64,000 nucleotides of DNA from Ruegeria arenilitoris (GTDB taxonomy: Bacteria > Pseudomonadota > Alphaproteobacteria > Rhodobacterales > Rhodobacteraceae): positions 124,001 to 188,000 of the forward strand of contig NZ_WPZQ01000011.1 in NCBI RefSeq assembly GCF_013030265.1, read 5' to 3'. Each line of letters opens with the position of its first letter. Position 1 is the first letter of the stretch. Of this stretch, positions 37,380 through 46,360 are shown one piece after another. Both the position numbers and the translations under genes were made by a program. Under the pieces are notes generated by a model that was not told the DNA's origin, ran no database searches, and saw nothing but the letters and a program-made list of their open reading frames with translations.

Positions 37380-37685
37380 CTAAGCCAAGCGAAAGCTGTG
37401 AGCGATACTTAAGCTGCAACACCTGTCGATAGTCAGGGTAGGGGCCTCATCGCTTTCCTCTAGCATTTTTTCCGGAAACACCTCTGAGGGCGTCTTGCAT
37501 CTCAGGCACTTTCTTTGTGTCGCATTGAGGCGGTCACAGATCATCTTCAATTCAAGATCTGAGACCGTCCGGATGTCACGCTTAGTCAAACCAATCAGAT
37601 ATGCCAGCTGTTGAAAATTGATCCGCTCGAAGCGCGGTAAAGAGCCGACTACATATCCAGAATGGCTTCTAGGTGGCTGGGTCAA
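37380..37685 (-). pseudogene. IS30-family transposase C-terminal fragment
   Basis: A 101-codon minus-strand frame. Residues about 40-68 (SDLELKMICDRLN, RKCLRCKTPSEVF) match the end of IS30 transposases (block LN-TPRKCLGYKTPAEVF), but the catalytic DDE region is missing and the N-terminal part is unlike the family. It is a remnant lying just after dmdA and marks the start of a patchy accessory stretch. Confidence 0.65.
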
Positions 37686-37778
37686 TCACTTGACCCGACC
37701 ACCTTTGATTAAAAACCTAGTTCCGTTTCATTGTAATCTTCACGCGCACTAAAGCTGTGACCAAGAACGAAACGCTTA

Positions 37779-38441
37779 TTAGCTCTGATTTGTCTCAAAT
37801 TGAGCAGTATGCGCTGCTCTTGTATTTCCGATAGGGCGGCCGATTGGCGGTTTGTTGGGGTTATCTTTCCATGCATTGAACTTGAGGGCTCCGGTTATGG
37901 CTTTCCCAAACGCATCAATGTACTGACCAGCGGACATGTCTTGAATTTTCTGCTCTGCGTCCTGTGTGATGGCTCCATCAGTGGCACCGACACGCGCGTT
38001 CGTCTCAGTTGAGCCGTTTTCAATATCCGTGCTGGCTGACAGGAAATGTGCTTCACCATCAAGGTAGAAATCACTGTCCGCACTCAGTGACCCGCCCGTA
38101 TCAAGAGGACCTGTGCCCACATTCTGCGATGCGTCTAGCGGGGAGAGGTTTGTGATACGATTGACCATTTTGCCAGTGACAGTCGGAAATTCCTGGGCGT
38201 TTCCCATATCTTGCGTCGCTTCCAATGGTGAGAGGTTAGCAATTTTCCGTGTGACGGTTGTCGAAGTATTCGCTGCATCATATGCCATGTCCCGGGGCGT
38301 CTCAGATCGGCCAATTTGGGTGCTTTGATTAGCAGTGCCATCCGAGTGTTCACCCGGTCCTGCCATGGCCGATCCTGCCGTCAGTGCAATCACCAGTGCG
38401 GGTACGACACTGAGGTTTTTGATTGTGCTGAAGCGTTCCAT
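37779..38441 (-). CDS. Unknown secreted protein with an internal repeat
   Basis: 220 residues from the ATG at 38441 (AAGGAG 6 bases upstream; the ATG at 38447 is too close). A signal peptide ends near GSAMA. The mature protein is polar and likely flexible. Two approximate repeats are visible: IANLSPLEATQDMG and ITNLSPLDASQNVG, 29 residues apart. The C-terminal region is rich in Asp, Asn and Pro. No family recognised. Confidence 0.6.
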   Translation of the reverse strand: MERFSTIKNLSVVPALVIALTAGSAMAGPGEHSDGTANQSTQIGRSETPRDMAYDAANTSTTVTRKIANLSPLEATQDMGNAQEFPTVTGKMVNRITNLSPLDASQNVGTGPLDTGGSLSADSDFYLDGEAHFLSASTDIENGSTETNARVGATDGAITQDAEQKIQDMSAGQYIDAFGKAITGALKFNAWKDNPNKPPIGRPIGNTRAAHTAQFETNQS

Positions 38442-39057
38442 TTCCATCTCCTTATCTTGTGGTTACAACTCCAACTTAGGAACGAGACAGCTTTGGTTAT
38501 TGTGAGAAGAGCTCAGTTTTTTGGGGCTTTTCATCAACCAGCCACGCTGTGACTTGGCCGGTGATTTTGTCGTATGTAGTTCTTCGGGGGCATTCGGCTC
38601 GTTAATCTGGCGCCGCTCCGCCTCAAATTTCACAAGGTCGATCGGAAAGTCCGCTTTCTGCGCATGGTTGTCGTTAGTTTCACTCAATCCTGCAAATGCG
38701 GCGAACTGCAGCTTTGTGGCCGTTTTGGTGGGCCAACCAGCTCTAGAGGCTGCATTTTCCGGTATTGACCGGTATGAAGCGCCGCGCCACATCAATCGTT
38801 GCTTGGGGTAAATGGCAGTTTTGAGCCGCAATTGATGGCGATCCTGATGACCCCACGAACAGGAGTTGCTCTGCCTACAAGGCCAGCTATAAGACCCGAG
38901 CTGACGTTGGTTTCAAATTAGGATACCGCCAGTCTACTGGAAAGATGGCACGACAGTTTCACAATGAGGCACAGATGGGGTCGTCATTGGAGACAACTGG
39001 AAAAAAGGGGCTGGCTGAGGCAATCTGAAGATCCACGCCTAAGCACGAGGTCTTAGA
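38442..39057. other. Intergenic region without a confident gene
   Basis: 616 bases. A minus-strand frame (38463-38831) begins with TTG and lacks a ribosome site; its product resembles no family, and the DNA reads like a roseobacter intergenic stretch. I do not call it a gene. The AT content is higher than in the flanks. Confidence 0.5.
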
Positions 39058-39285
39058 ATGCCCCTTTATAATGACATGTTCGAACTGTCGGTCGAGGACA
39101 TTGATCTTATCGAAACCTCTCTGCGACGCGCAATGGCTTCACTATCTCATGAAACAACCGGTGAGCTTGAGGGTGAAAGATTGGAACGGGAAGAGTCATT
39201 ACGCCGTATTCAATCGCTCTTAGGCAGGCTTCATGATCAGAAGATTTTCTACCGACCCAAGAGCGGTGTTTACGTGGGAGGATAA
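39058..39285 (+). CDS. Small unknown protein
   Basis: 75 residues, ATG at 39058 with GAGGTC about 6 bases upstream. Predicted mostly helical and acidic/basic (IDLIETSLRRAMASLSHE, LEREESLRRIQSLLGRLHDQK), ending GVYVGG. It has the look of a small conserved alphaproteobacterial protein but I cannot name a family. Confidence 0.6.
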   Translation: MPLYNDMFELSVEDIDLIETSLRRAMASLSHETTGELEGERLEREESLRRIQSLLGRLHDQKIFYRPKSGVYVGG

Positions 39286-39423
39286 ATTGCACCCCCCACC
39301 GCTGCGCCTGATGTTAGGTTGATGCGGTAAGAAGCCTCCATCACACTAGCGCCTCGGATATCGAGCTGTTGCCAGTTCTTTAGATCAGTGGGCGTTTCAA
39401 CGCGTGCCGACATTACTGGCAAT

Positions 39424-39575
39424 GCTTGGATCGTCGAAACATGAAAAAAGGGCATAAATTCTAAGGTGTTGCATTCAATGCAGGTGAGTCTCAACAATTC
39501 GGGCTCACTATTTACGTTCTCCGACAATGGTTGCCGGATCACCTTAAGGATCAGACTGCGGCTACGACAAAACTG
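39424..39575. repeat. Dispersed repeat, copy A (most complete)
   Basis: About 150 bases resembling 55671-55778 (copy B) and 62052-62160 (copy C). Common blocks are GGTGTTG-ATTCAATG, ATTTACGT-CTC-GACAA and CTCCGACAATGGTTGCCGGA. AAGGTG (39463-39468) and CACCTT (39540-39545) form short inverted ends. One frame in copies A and B reads LRQWLP(D/E)HL, so it may derive from a coding segment of a mobile element. The rest of the 377-base gap (39286-39662) contains no supportable gene. Confidence 0.6.
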
Positions 39576-39662
39576 GGTAGGGTTACCAACACATCCAAAG
39601 GGAGATTGCGTTGCAAGCCAACAATACTTAGGCATAAAACAAGTACATTTCGGTGATACATA

Positions 39663-40829
39663 ATGTTCGTAAGATATTTGGCTTCGATCTCAGCCCTGAT
39701 TTGTGTTGTTGGGCTTATTCTTGCGTTGGTTCTGTTCTACGATCCAATTCGCGCGAAATGGATGGGCACTAAAAATTCGAGCACTGCAACTACCGTAAAA
39801 ACCGTTATCGAGGTCGGACCCCAACCAGTCGCTGGAAAAATTTACCCACACCTGAACGCATATGTACGTTTTCAGACGGGTAACAAAGGAACTCAGGAGT
39901 TTTCATACCAGTTACGAATGCTTGAAGATTTCAAATTTGCAACTGAAAACCCTCAGAGTCTCTGGCTCGAAACTATGCGCCCTGACTGGCCCCAGCACCC
40001 CGATGTTTCGCCCATCATTGGAAATTCGTGCTTAGAACCGCATCGTGGCGAGGCACTGACGAACGACAAAGACCTCGCGCTTGCTTATTCAAATTATGTG
40101 GTCTGCCGTGTTGTCGCCGAGAAACCTGATGGGTTTGATGGCATCTATGACCAAGATGCATCTCCCAAAGCGGTCATTGGGCTGCTCTGGGGCGCACCTA
40201 ATCATCAACCAGTTTCTTTGTCGCGAGAACGCTGTACTGCCGAAGCACGCATTTGGGCAACCACGATTGCGCATCCCGATGACAAGTTCATTCTATGTGT
40301 CATGGTTGTGGATGCCGCAGAAGGTGTCGTTGAAAGCTATGCCTACGAACTGTCATCAGATTATGTTTTTACCTTGCCACAAAATGAGTCCGAGATGACA
40401 TCGCGGTGGCGGCGCAATCCGACCAAGCAGCGAGCTTCGGCCAACCTGCAAACGTATCTCCAGATTCAGGATTGGATCAAAAACGATAGTGGCCGAGAAC
40501 AAGCACTGAGAGAATCTGGGCCAGGCATCTTGTCTGCGGCTTCAGAAACACGACCGTCGCGAGATTTCAGCTTTATCGGGGGCGCCATCTCAGATCAGAT
40601 GATCACGCTGACGATTGAAGTTCGAAGACCGAACGAGTTTCGGACTTGGACAGGCAACATGGCGGCTCGCAAAGCGGCAAGCTGGCTGCGAAAACCATTG
40701 TGTAATTCGGAACATGGCGCGGCTCTATTAGCATATCAGCAAAATGTAACGAGCTTCCGCGCGACTTTTGTAAAACCGGACCAGTCCCCGCTAAGAGAAA
40801 CATGGCTACCGCCAATGCTCTGTATCTGA
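39663..40829 (+). CDS. Unknown membrane-anchored protein
   Basis: 388 residues. One N-terminal membrane segment (about 7-27) and a long soluble domain, probably periplasmic. Cysteines recur in the soluble part (SCLEPHRGE, VVCRVV, RERCTAEA, FILCVMV, KPLCNSEHG). No family recognised. The ATG has GGTGATACATA upstream, a weak ribosome site. Neighbours are repeat copy A and a region of uncertain short frames, so it may be part of the accessory DNA here. Confidence 0.6.
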   Translation: MFVRYLASISALICVVGLILALVLFYDPIRAKWMGTKNSSTATTVKTVIEVGPQPVAGKIYPHLNAYVRFQTGNKGTQEFSYQLRMLEDFKFATENPQSLWLETMRPDWPQHPDVSPIIGNSCLEPHRGEALTNDKDLALAYSNYVVCRVVAEKPDGFDGIYDQDASPKAVIGLLWGAPNHQPVSLSRERCTAEARIWATTIAHPDDKFILCVMVVDAAEGVVESYAYELSSDYVFTLPQNESEMTSRWRRNPTKQRASANLQTYLQIQDWIKNDSGREQALRESGPGILSAASETRPSRDFSFIGGAISDQMITLTIEVRRPNEFRTWTGNMAARKAASWLRKPLCNSEHGAALLAYQQNVTSFRATFVKPDQSPLRETWLPPMLCI

Positions 40830-41240
40830 GGCTCGATGATTGGGGAGTTTTATGTCGACGACAACTTTGTCCGCCCAGCCTCAGTTCGTGCACGACGTAG
40901 CGAAATACGGGTGCGTCCTGGGCTGGTCACTCGTATCCAATGCGGCGAGTTGGCGGAACGAGCCTGATATTACCGAATACTGCAGTTCGGTCGAATGGCG
41001 GTTTATTCACATGCTTGGAAATTTTTTGGACACACTCGTATTGACGATACTTGGAACGAAGACTAGGTGCGTCGCATACTTGAGGCAGATCGCCTCTCGT
41101 TATGGAGATTTTATGAAAGAGTCCCGGGCCTAACGCCCGTTCCTGGCGAAGCGAATGCAGGAACACCAACATTGATAGGCACACTCACGCGCTACGCTGA
41201 GTGACCTGTTTCTGTACCTTCATAAAATCGAGACATCCCA
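40830..41240. other. Intergenic region with one doubtful short frame
   Basis: 411 bases. A 97-codon frame (40840-41133, plus) is present, but no family was recognised and its ribosome site is weak. Not called as a gene. Confidence 0.45.
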
Positions 41241-41498
41241 ATGAACATTTCAAAGCACGAGCAACGTGTTTTGCATGAACTCGCCTTAGGTGGCGAGATT
41301 AAATATACGCGCGCCGACAACGGAAAAGTGAAATCCGTTCAGTGTTTTACCCGCGACGGCTTTGTCTTCTCGGCCTGCACAATGGACGTATTCAAACGTC
41401 TCAAGGACAAGCGCTTCATCAAATCAAGAAATGGCGGTCCCTACCGGATTACCCATTTGGGCAACCAATCCGTTCGCGCACAAATGAACCAAAGATAG
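41241..41498 (+). CDS. yjhX: YjhX-family (TopAI) toxin, UPF0386
   Basis: 85 residues, full length for the family. The N-terminal LSRQEQR-like SKHEQRVLHELALGGEI, the middle VQCFTRDGFVFSACTMDVFKRL and the end GGPYRITHLGNQSVRAQ match YjhX. E. coli YjhX (TopAI) binds and inhibits topoisomerase I and is paired with the antitoxin YjhQ. Here the gene is followed 8 bases later by a GNAT gene in the same order as in E. coli, supporting a toxin-antitoxin pair. Toxicity in this host is unproved. Confidence 0.85.
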   Translation: MNISKHEQRVLHELALGGEIKYTRADNGKVKSVQCFTRDGFVFSACTMDVFKRLKDKRFIKSRNGGPYRITHLGNQSVRAQMNQR

Positions 41499-41506
41499 GA
41501 ATGAAA

Positions 41507-42028
41507 ATGCACCACGCAGAAATTGAAGCCATCGTGGAAGTCCACCGACAGGCGTTTGGCGAGGCTGAAGGAGCAGAAATAGCTCAGCTCGCGAGAGATT
41601 TTCTCGACCAATCAAAGACAATCTCGATCAGTGCAGAGCGTGATGGGAAGATCGCGGGCAACGTGTTGTTCACACCGTTTGTTTTCAAAGACCACCCTGA
41701 CACAAGTTGCTACTTGCTGGCACCTTGCGGGGTCTCGCCGAAGTATCAAGGCCATGGTGTTGGCAAGGAGATCATGGAAGCCAGCATAAATCACCTCAAA
41801 TCCATAGGAACAGACGCTTTATTCGTGTTGGGAGTGCCGTCATTCTACCCCCGTTTTGGGTTTACCCCGACCGACAAGCAGACGCCGTATCCAGATCTCC
41901 TGACAACACCGGAGGCATGGATGACACTGGAGCTAACTGCAGGTTCGGTCGAAAAGCTGAGCGGTAAAACGATAGCGATCACACCGTTCATGCACTCACA
42001 TTGGTGGGACACGTCGCAGCACGGGTGA
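41507..42028 (+). CDS. yjhQ: YjhQ-like GNAT acetyltransferase (probable antitoxin)
   Basis: 173 residues from the ATG at 41507, with AGGA 6 bases upstream; ATG 41501 is a less likely start. A GNAT-fold protein with the acetyl-CoA P-loop YQGHGVGKEIM (80-90) and the closing FYPRFGFTP. Similar to YhbS/YjhQ-type N-acetyltransferases. Adjacent to yjhX in the E. coli arrangement, where YjhQ acts as antitoxin. Acetylation activity is possible but not shown. Confidence 0.8.
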   Translation: MHHAEIEAIVEVHRQAFGEAEGAEIAQLARDFLDQSKTISISAERDGKIAGNVLFTPFVFKDHPDTSCYLLAPCGVSPKYQGHGVGKEIMEASINHLKSIGTDALFVLGVPSFYPRFGFTPTDKQTPYPDLLTTPEAWMTLELTAGSVEKLSGKTIAITPFMHSHWWDTSQHG

Positions 42029-42358
42029 AACCATATTTCATCCTCAACTCAAGCAATAACCAGACGTTCAATTTCGCAAGTTGAATGTCTGGTTCATCCG
42101 CGCAGCCCACATTTGCTAGCTATCGTGAATTCGCATGTCCAGAACGAGCCCCAGAGCCAACATTGACCGATATTTTGAACCTGGTTCATGGGGCACATCG
42201 CAAACAAACACAAAACAGACGTTGGACATATTGAAGAACAAAGGAGAATTCGCAGACAGAGTGGTCATCTGTCATAGCGTCGAGATCTGACGTGCCGGAA
42301 GCATGGACACTCCACGTCTCTCGATGTAGCGCCAAACAAACCTTTGCCCGGAACCAAA
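42029..42358. other. Intergenic region
   Basis: 330 bases between yjhQ-like and hemolysin III genes. Apart from the hairpin at 42058-42094, no gene or site is recognised. Confidence 0.5.
42058..42094 (+). terminator. Hairpin after the YjhX/YjhQ pair
   Basis: Fourteen-bp stem AACCAGACGTTCAA (42058-42071) and TTGAATGTCTGGTT (42081-42094), one G-T pair, 9-base loop, 30 bases after the yjhQ-like stop. No T-tract, so termination is likely Rho-assisted or the hairpin is protective. Confidence 0.55.
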
Positions 42359-43006
42359 ATGACGGAAACGACATATCCAAGCCCTGTCAAAGCGCACCGC
42401 CGTGCCGACATTGTCGTCCATGCGATCGGGTTGGTGGCAATCCTGATGGCAGGCGGGTTACTTATTTATAAGTCCATCCTCGGTCTAGAACCTAAACTGG
42501 TTCTTGCGGTCGTGGTTTATGTGCTTTGTGCGCTGTCGTCCAATCTGGCATCCGTCGCCTATCACTTTTCCACATGGCACCACAGGCGCAGACTATTGCG
42601 ACGCATTGATCACGCCGCGATCTACTCCAGCATTTCGGGTACCTTCACTCCTTTTTTCGTCTTAGCAGACACGACGTGGACGATGGCGCTGCTGTGGATT
42701 TGTTGGGGGCTGACAGCCGTGGCCGTCTGGAACAAAATCACAAACGAAACGGTCAAGTCTCGATGGTCTACCGCATCCTACCTTGGACTGGGTGCAATTG
42801 GGTTGAGTGCCCTTCCTGACCTCACGAATGTACCTATCACGACGCTGTGGTGCATCCTGGCTGGGTCTGTCGCCTACGTCATTGGAACGGTGTTTTACGC
42901 CCAAAAAACTTTGCCTTACCGGTATGCTGTTTGGCACACATGGGTAAACATTGGCGGAGCCCTGATGTTTGCGGGCATATGGATAGCCTTATCCACTCAA
43001 TGGTAA
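42359..43006 (+). CDS. Hemolysin III family membrane protein
   Basis: 215 residues from the ATG at 42359 (an in-frame TTG at 42344 is the alternative). Seven predicted membrane segments and the Hly-III/PAQR pattern: SNLASVAYHFSTWHHRRRLLRRIDHAAIYSSISGTFTPF, given here as the key residues (SxxYHxxxxxxxxxxxxxIDHxxI near residues 60-90), and the late WHTWVNIGGALMF His. These are zinc-linked PAQR proteins of unknown physiological role in bacteria; the name comes from a Bacillus homologue. Confidence 0.9.
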   Translation: MTETTYPSPVKAHRRADIVVHAIGLVAILMAGGLLIYKSILGLEPKLVLAVVVYVLCALSSNLASVAYHFSTWHHRRRLLRRIDHAAIYSSISGTFTPFFVLADTTWTMALLWICWGLTAVAVWNKITNETVKSRWSTASYLGLGAIGLSALPDLTNVPITTLWCILAGSVAYVIGTVFYAQKTLPYRYAVWHTWVNIGGALMFAGIWIALSTQW

Positions 43007-43177
43007 ATTTTGCAGAGGCAGGGAGTAACTGTTTCGCAACCGGTATGCTGGATACTACAGGGGAAAACAGGTCTGCTTAGGACTCATAGGACCTGTTGTG
43101 TCTCACAGCAGAGAACAGCTTCATTAAGCCCATAGCCGCCATCGCCATTCCGTCGAGACGCCGCAACACGGCAACCC

Positions 43178-43437
43178 CTATCGGTGAATTAGATGGCCAG
43201 CGATCGTTTCATCGCGATCGCTCGGGCCTGAACCAGACAGTAAAATGACTGCTGAAAACGGTCCTTCTGCTGGCAGTTTGGTAAACTCTCCATCAAAGGT
43301 GGCGCTGCCACCCCCGGCAAATTCAACCTGTTCGACTAGGTAGTGCTGCGCTCTTGGGTCTTGAGGACGCGGCATGCGAAGAAAACTGCGCGGCCAGCCT
43401 GAAAACCGATGCCAGAAAGGACAATGGCGCGTTTCAT
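43178..43437 (-). pseudogene. Truncated secreted alpha/beta hydrolase
   Basis: The segment LVEQVEFAGGG...EGPFSAVILLSGSGPSDRDETIAGH matches the N-terminal part of a large secreted alpha/beta hydrolase family (ISGSGPQDRDETIAGHKPF), but the frame stops right after it and the nucleophile, acid and His are missing. The signal-peptide region (from the ATG at 43437) is in a different frame, so a frameshift separates them. The ATG overlaps the stop of the fatty-acid hydroxylase by ATGA, so it was once an operon partner. Confidence 0.6.
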
Positions 43438-44318
43438 CTTTGTGCTGGTTTCTTTCCGTCTTGCCGGTCCTCTGCGCGCCAACCGGGTGAACGAAAAAGG
43501 TATCCTACGCCATCGGTCCAACTTTCGGCATGACGCATATCCCGCCAGATGTTTGTGTATTCCTTGAAGTTGATCACAAGAGGATTGTGGGAATTGACTG
43601 GTGTTGTGATGCCATAAGCGACAGGTTCGACCTCGGGCTGATAGGTGCCAAACATACGATCCCAAATGATGAGGATGCCGCCGTAGTTCTTGTCGATGTA
43701 TCTTGCGTTCGATCCATGATGAACACGATGAACCGAAGGTGTATTCAAAACCCCTTCAAGCCACCCCAGCTTGCCGACCTTTTCGGTGTGGATCCAGCTC
43801 TGGTAGGCGACAACAACGACCAGGCCAACAACTGTTTCGGCGACGCTGAAGCCGAGCAGGATCATGGGGATGAAGAAAACCCATTCTATGAGTGCATCCA
43901 TCCATGAGATACGCAGAGCTGTTGAGAAGTTAAACTCGGGTGATGAATGATGAACGCTGTGGTTTGCCCAGAACAAGCGCACTTCATGTTCGCAGCGATG
44001 CATCCAGTAGTAAGTAAAATCCGCCACGAGCACCGCGACCGGAATTGTCCACCAGCCCTGGGGTACATGGAACACCGCCAGAGGTGTCGCAATCAGCAAG
44101 CCGACAACAAAAACCAGACCATAGGCCGTTCTTTCAAGAAGCGCACTAACGATGGCAATAGACCCGTTTGCCAGAGTTTCACCATAGGATTTACGGCGTC
44201 CTCGCGCGACATCCCAAACGGTCTCGGACACGACGGAGAAGAGAAACGCGAGCCCGAGTATCCCAGTGGCCTGGAAAACTGCTTCGTAAACGGCAAATTC
44301 TGATTCAAGTTGATCCAT
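43434..44318 (-). CDS. Fatty acid hydroxylase (sterol desaturase) family protein
   Basis: 294-residue membrane di-iron oxygenase-like protein. His clusters HRCEH (about residue 112), HSVHHSS, and HRVHHGSN are present, with four to six membrane segments. Such enzymes hydroxylate or desaturate fatty acids, sterols or carotenoids; the substrate here is unknown. GAGAG lies about 7 bases before the ATG. The final four bases overlap the start of the truncated hydrolase. Confidence 0.9.
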   Translation of the reverse strand: MDQLESEFAVYEAVFQATGILGLAFLFSVVSETVWDVARGRRKSYGETLANGSIAIVSALLERTAYGLVFVVGLLIATPLAVFHVPQGWWTIPVAVLVADFTYYWMHRCEHEVRLFWANHSVHHSSPEFNFSTALRISWMDALIEWVFFIPMILLGFSVAETVVGLVVVVAYQSWIHTEKVGKLGWLEGVLNTPSVHRVHHGSNARYIDKNYGGILIIWDRMFGTYQPEVEPVAYGITTPVNSHNPLVINFKEYTNIWRDMRHAESWTDGVGYLFRSPGWRAEDRQDGKKPAQR

Positions 44319-44382
44319 AATGTACTCTCAACACTCAGTTGATTTCCAGCCGTAAGGGGCTGCTCAGATTAGTGGCCGTTAC

Positions 44383-45432
44383 TCAAAACTGGTGCTGAGC
44401 CGATGAGACCCACCGGGCAACGAGACCGGGCGCGTCATTGGCAAAAGCATCCGCGCCGAACAGGTCGATCGCAATCAATCGTTTTGTCAAAGCCGGACCC
44501 GTGGTTACCAGCCGTTCAGTTTCCGTTGGAAGCAGTGAGTGATCCGCTCTGGGCAATACAACAATGCGATCAGCTCCAGGTGTTCGCGTAAGAATGTCGC
44601 GATAGACCGAGGCACTTTCCGCGTAGTCCACATTCAGGTCTTTATCCCCGAACAGCGCAAGAACGGGCACATCTACCTTACGCAGATCTGCCCGCACGTC
44701 GCTCTGGAAGTTCGTTTTGACGAAGTGCCATCTGTCCTCTGACATAGAATCGCGGCAGCAAGCTGGGGCATCCTTCACGAAACGGCTATAGGTCCGATAA
44801 TCCGCGTCTTCGTCCATCATCGCCACGATCATATGGTCGAAAACGAGGGCTTTCTGGATTTCCGCATTGGTGGCACCTTCCAGTCGAAGTCTGTTACGGG
44901 TCGTGTATTTTGATTGATCAATCCAGTTGATCGCACCGGAAACGGAAACCATAAAAGTGAAACCAGAATGCTGGGCGATAGCTTTCGGCATGACCCAACC
45001 CGCCTGACTGAACCCCATGAGCCCGATCCTTTCCGGCTGAACCCGTGCATCACTGCGTAATTTGGCAGCAGCCGTCGCGACCTCATCGGCGCGGTCCTGC
45101 ATGGACTGATTCAACCAGTTGCCCGTGGAGTCGCCAACACCGGGCTTGTCCCAGGAGTAAACTGCAAAGCCGGCATCGTTGAGGGCTTGGATGAAAGGTT
45201 TATAGTAACCGTAGGCGTCCCAGCGGAGGGCTCCGTCGCCATGCACTAATATGACTGCCGGATGGGGCCCGGGTGTCTCAGGCAGAAGGAGCCTTCCGGC
45301 AAGCGTATCATCTGAATGCCTGAAATTCAGCCGCTCTGTGCCTGCCGCGTCAGACCACGCACCCTGCAGCAAAAGCAAGCAGCCCAAAAACGCGATAAAC
45401 ACACCACAGGCAACGTGACTCGAAAAAGACAT
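44383..45432 (-). CDS. Secreted alpha/beta hydrolase
   Basis: 349 residues from the ATG at 45432 (AGGAG 7 bases upstream); longer frames upstream lack a signal. A signal/anchor segment (about 8-28) is followed by the hydrolase fold with the oxyanion HGDG (VILVHGDGALRWD), nucleophile elbow GFSQAG, acid in FGDKDLNVDY and His in PRADHSLLPT. Exported esterase/peptidase-like enzyme; the substrate is unknown. It lies on the minus strand, upstream of the hydroxylase gene, and is divergent from the response-regulator gene. Confidence 0.87.
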   Translation of the reverse strand: MSFSSHVACGVFIAFLGCLLLLQGAWSDAAGTERLNFRHSDDTLAGRLLLPETPGPHPAVILVHGDGALRWDAYGYYKPFIQALNDAGFAVYSWDKPGVGDSTGNWLNQSMQDRADEVATAAAKLRSDARVQPERIGLMGFSQAGWVMPKAIAQHSGFTFMVSVSGAINWIDQSKYTTRNRLRLEGATNAEIQKALVFDHMIVAMMDEDADYRTYSRFVKDAPACCRDSMSEDRWHFVKTNFQSDVRADLRKVDVPVLALFGDKDLNVDYAESASVYRDILTRTPGADRIVVLPRADHSLLPTETERLVTTGPALTKRLIAIDLFGADAFANDAPGLVARWVSSAQHQF

Positions 45433-45661
45433 GTCCGGTCTCCTAATTTGGTCTCTCGGTGCGGGTTGCTGCGCTGCCTTCACCGACTTCGCCAATCAAG
45501 TTGTCAGCCAAGGAGATGGCCACTGATCATCCAACGGCGGCGGAGAAACGGTCCAGATTTGGTGGAGAGCTGCGCCCTGTCTTCACCAAATCTCCACAAT
45601 GCGTGGTTAAGGACTACACGCGCGCGGGGTAGGGTGGCGGCAACCAGAAGGGAAATTGACC

Positions 45662-46360
45662 ATGAGCAATGATCTGATCCTCATCGCCGAGGACGAGCGC
45701 GAGATTGCAGAGATAATCAAAGCCTATCTGGAGCGCGCCGGATTCCGCACCGTAACTGCGGCAGATGGTGATCTCGCATTGTCTCATTTTCGCCAGCTCA
45801 AGCCCGCGCTCGCCCTGCTGGATGTCAAGATGCCGAAAAAGGACGGTATCGAGGTACTGCGCGTGATCCGGCAGAGCTCGGACACGCCGGTTATCATGGT
45901 CACCGCAATGGCCGAAGACATTGAGAAGATATCGGCGCTCCGGCTGGGCGCGGATGACTATGTGGTCAAGCCCTTCAATGCTCTGGAGGTGGTGGAGCGG
46001 GTCAAGGCCGTGCTGCGCCGTTCGGGCCCGGACGTCTGGCCAGAGGAACGACCGGTGACAGTCGGCGCACTAGTCATTGACAAGAGCGCTTACTCTGTCT
46101 TCGCGATTGACGATGACACACGCGCACCTGTCCCGCTCACACAGACGGAATATGCAATCATTGCTCATATGTGTCGCACGCCCCAGCGCGCATTTTCCCG
46201 CGCAGAGCTGATCGATGCCTGTGTGCCCGAAGGCGATGTGTTGGAACGCACGATTGACAGCCACATCTCAAATGCGCGCCGCAAACTCGAAGAGGCAGGC
46301 GTTTTAGGTTTTCTGGAAACGGTTCGTGGCGTCGGCTACCGGCTGGAACCGTTGACATGA
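45662..46360 (+). CDS. OmpR-family response regulator (BaeR-like)
   Basis: 232 residues from the ATG at 45662 (AGAAGGGAAA upstream). The receiver has Asp54 in LLDVKMPKKDG and VKPFNAL. The winged-helix domain ends FLETVRGVGYRLEPLT. The kinase gene overlaps its stop by ATGA, giving a standard pair. The BaeR-like label is by overall resemblance only. Confidence 0.92.
   Translation: MSNDLILIAEDEREIAEIIKAYLERAGFRTVTAADGDLALSHFRQLKPALALLDVKMPKKDGIEVLRVIRQSSDTPVIMVTAMAEDIEKISALRLGADDYVVKPFNALEVVERVKAVLRRSGPDVWPEERPVTVGALVIDKSAYSVFAIDDDTRAPVPLTQTEYAIIAHMCRTPQRAFSRAELIDACVPEGDVLERTIDSHISNARRKLEEAGVLGFLETVRGVGYRLEPLT

Noticed and set aside
38463-38831. Minus-strand open frame of 122 codons
   Set aside because: Starts with TTG, has no ribosome site and no family similarity; it probably lies in non-coding DNA.
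39270-39635. Minus-strand frame of 121 codons
   Set aside because: It runs through the dispersed repeat copy A and overlaps the end of the small gene at 39058-39285; probably chance coding.
40840-41133. 97-codon plus-strand frame
   Set aside because: Weak ribosome site and no family similarity; not distinguishable from a random frame.
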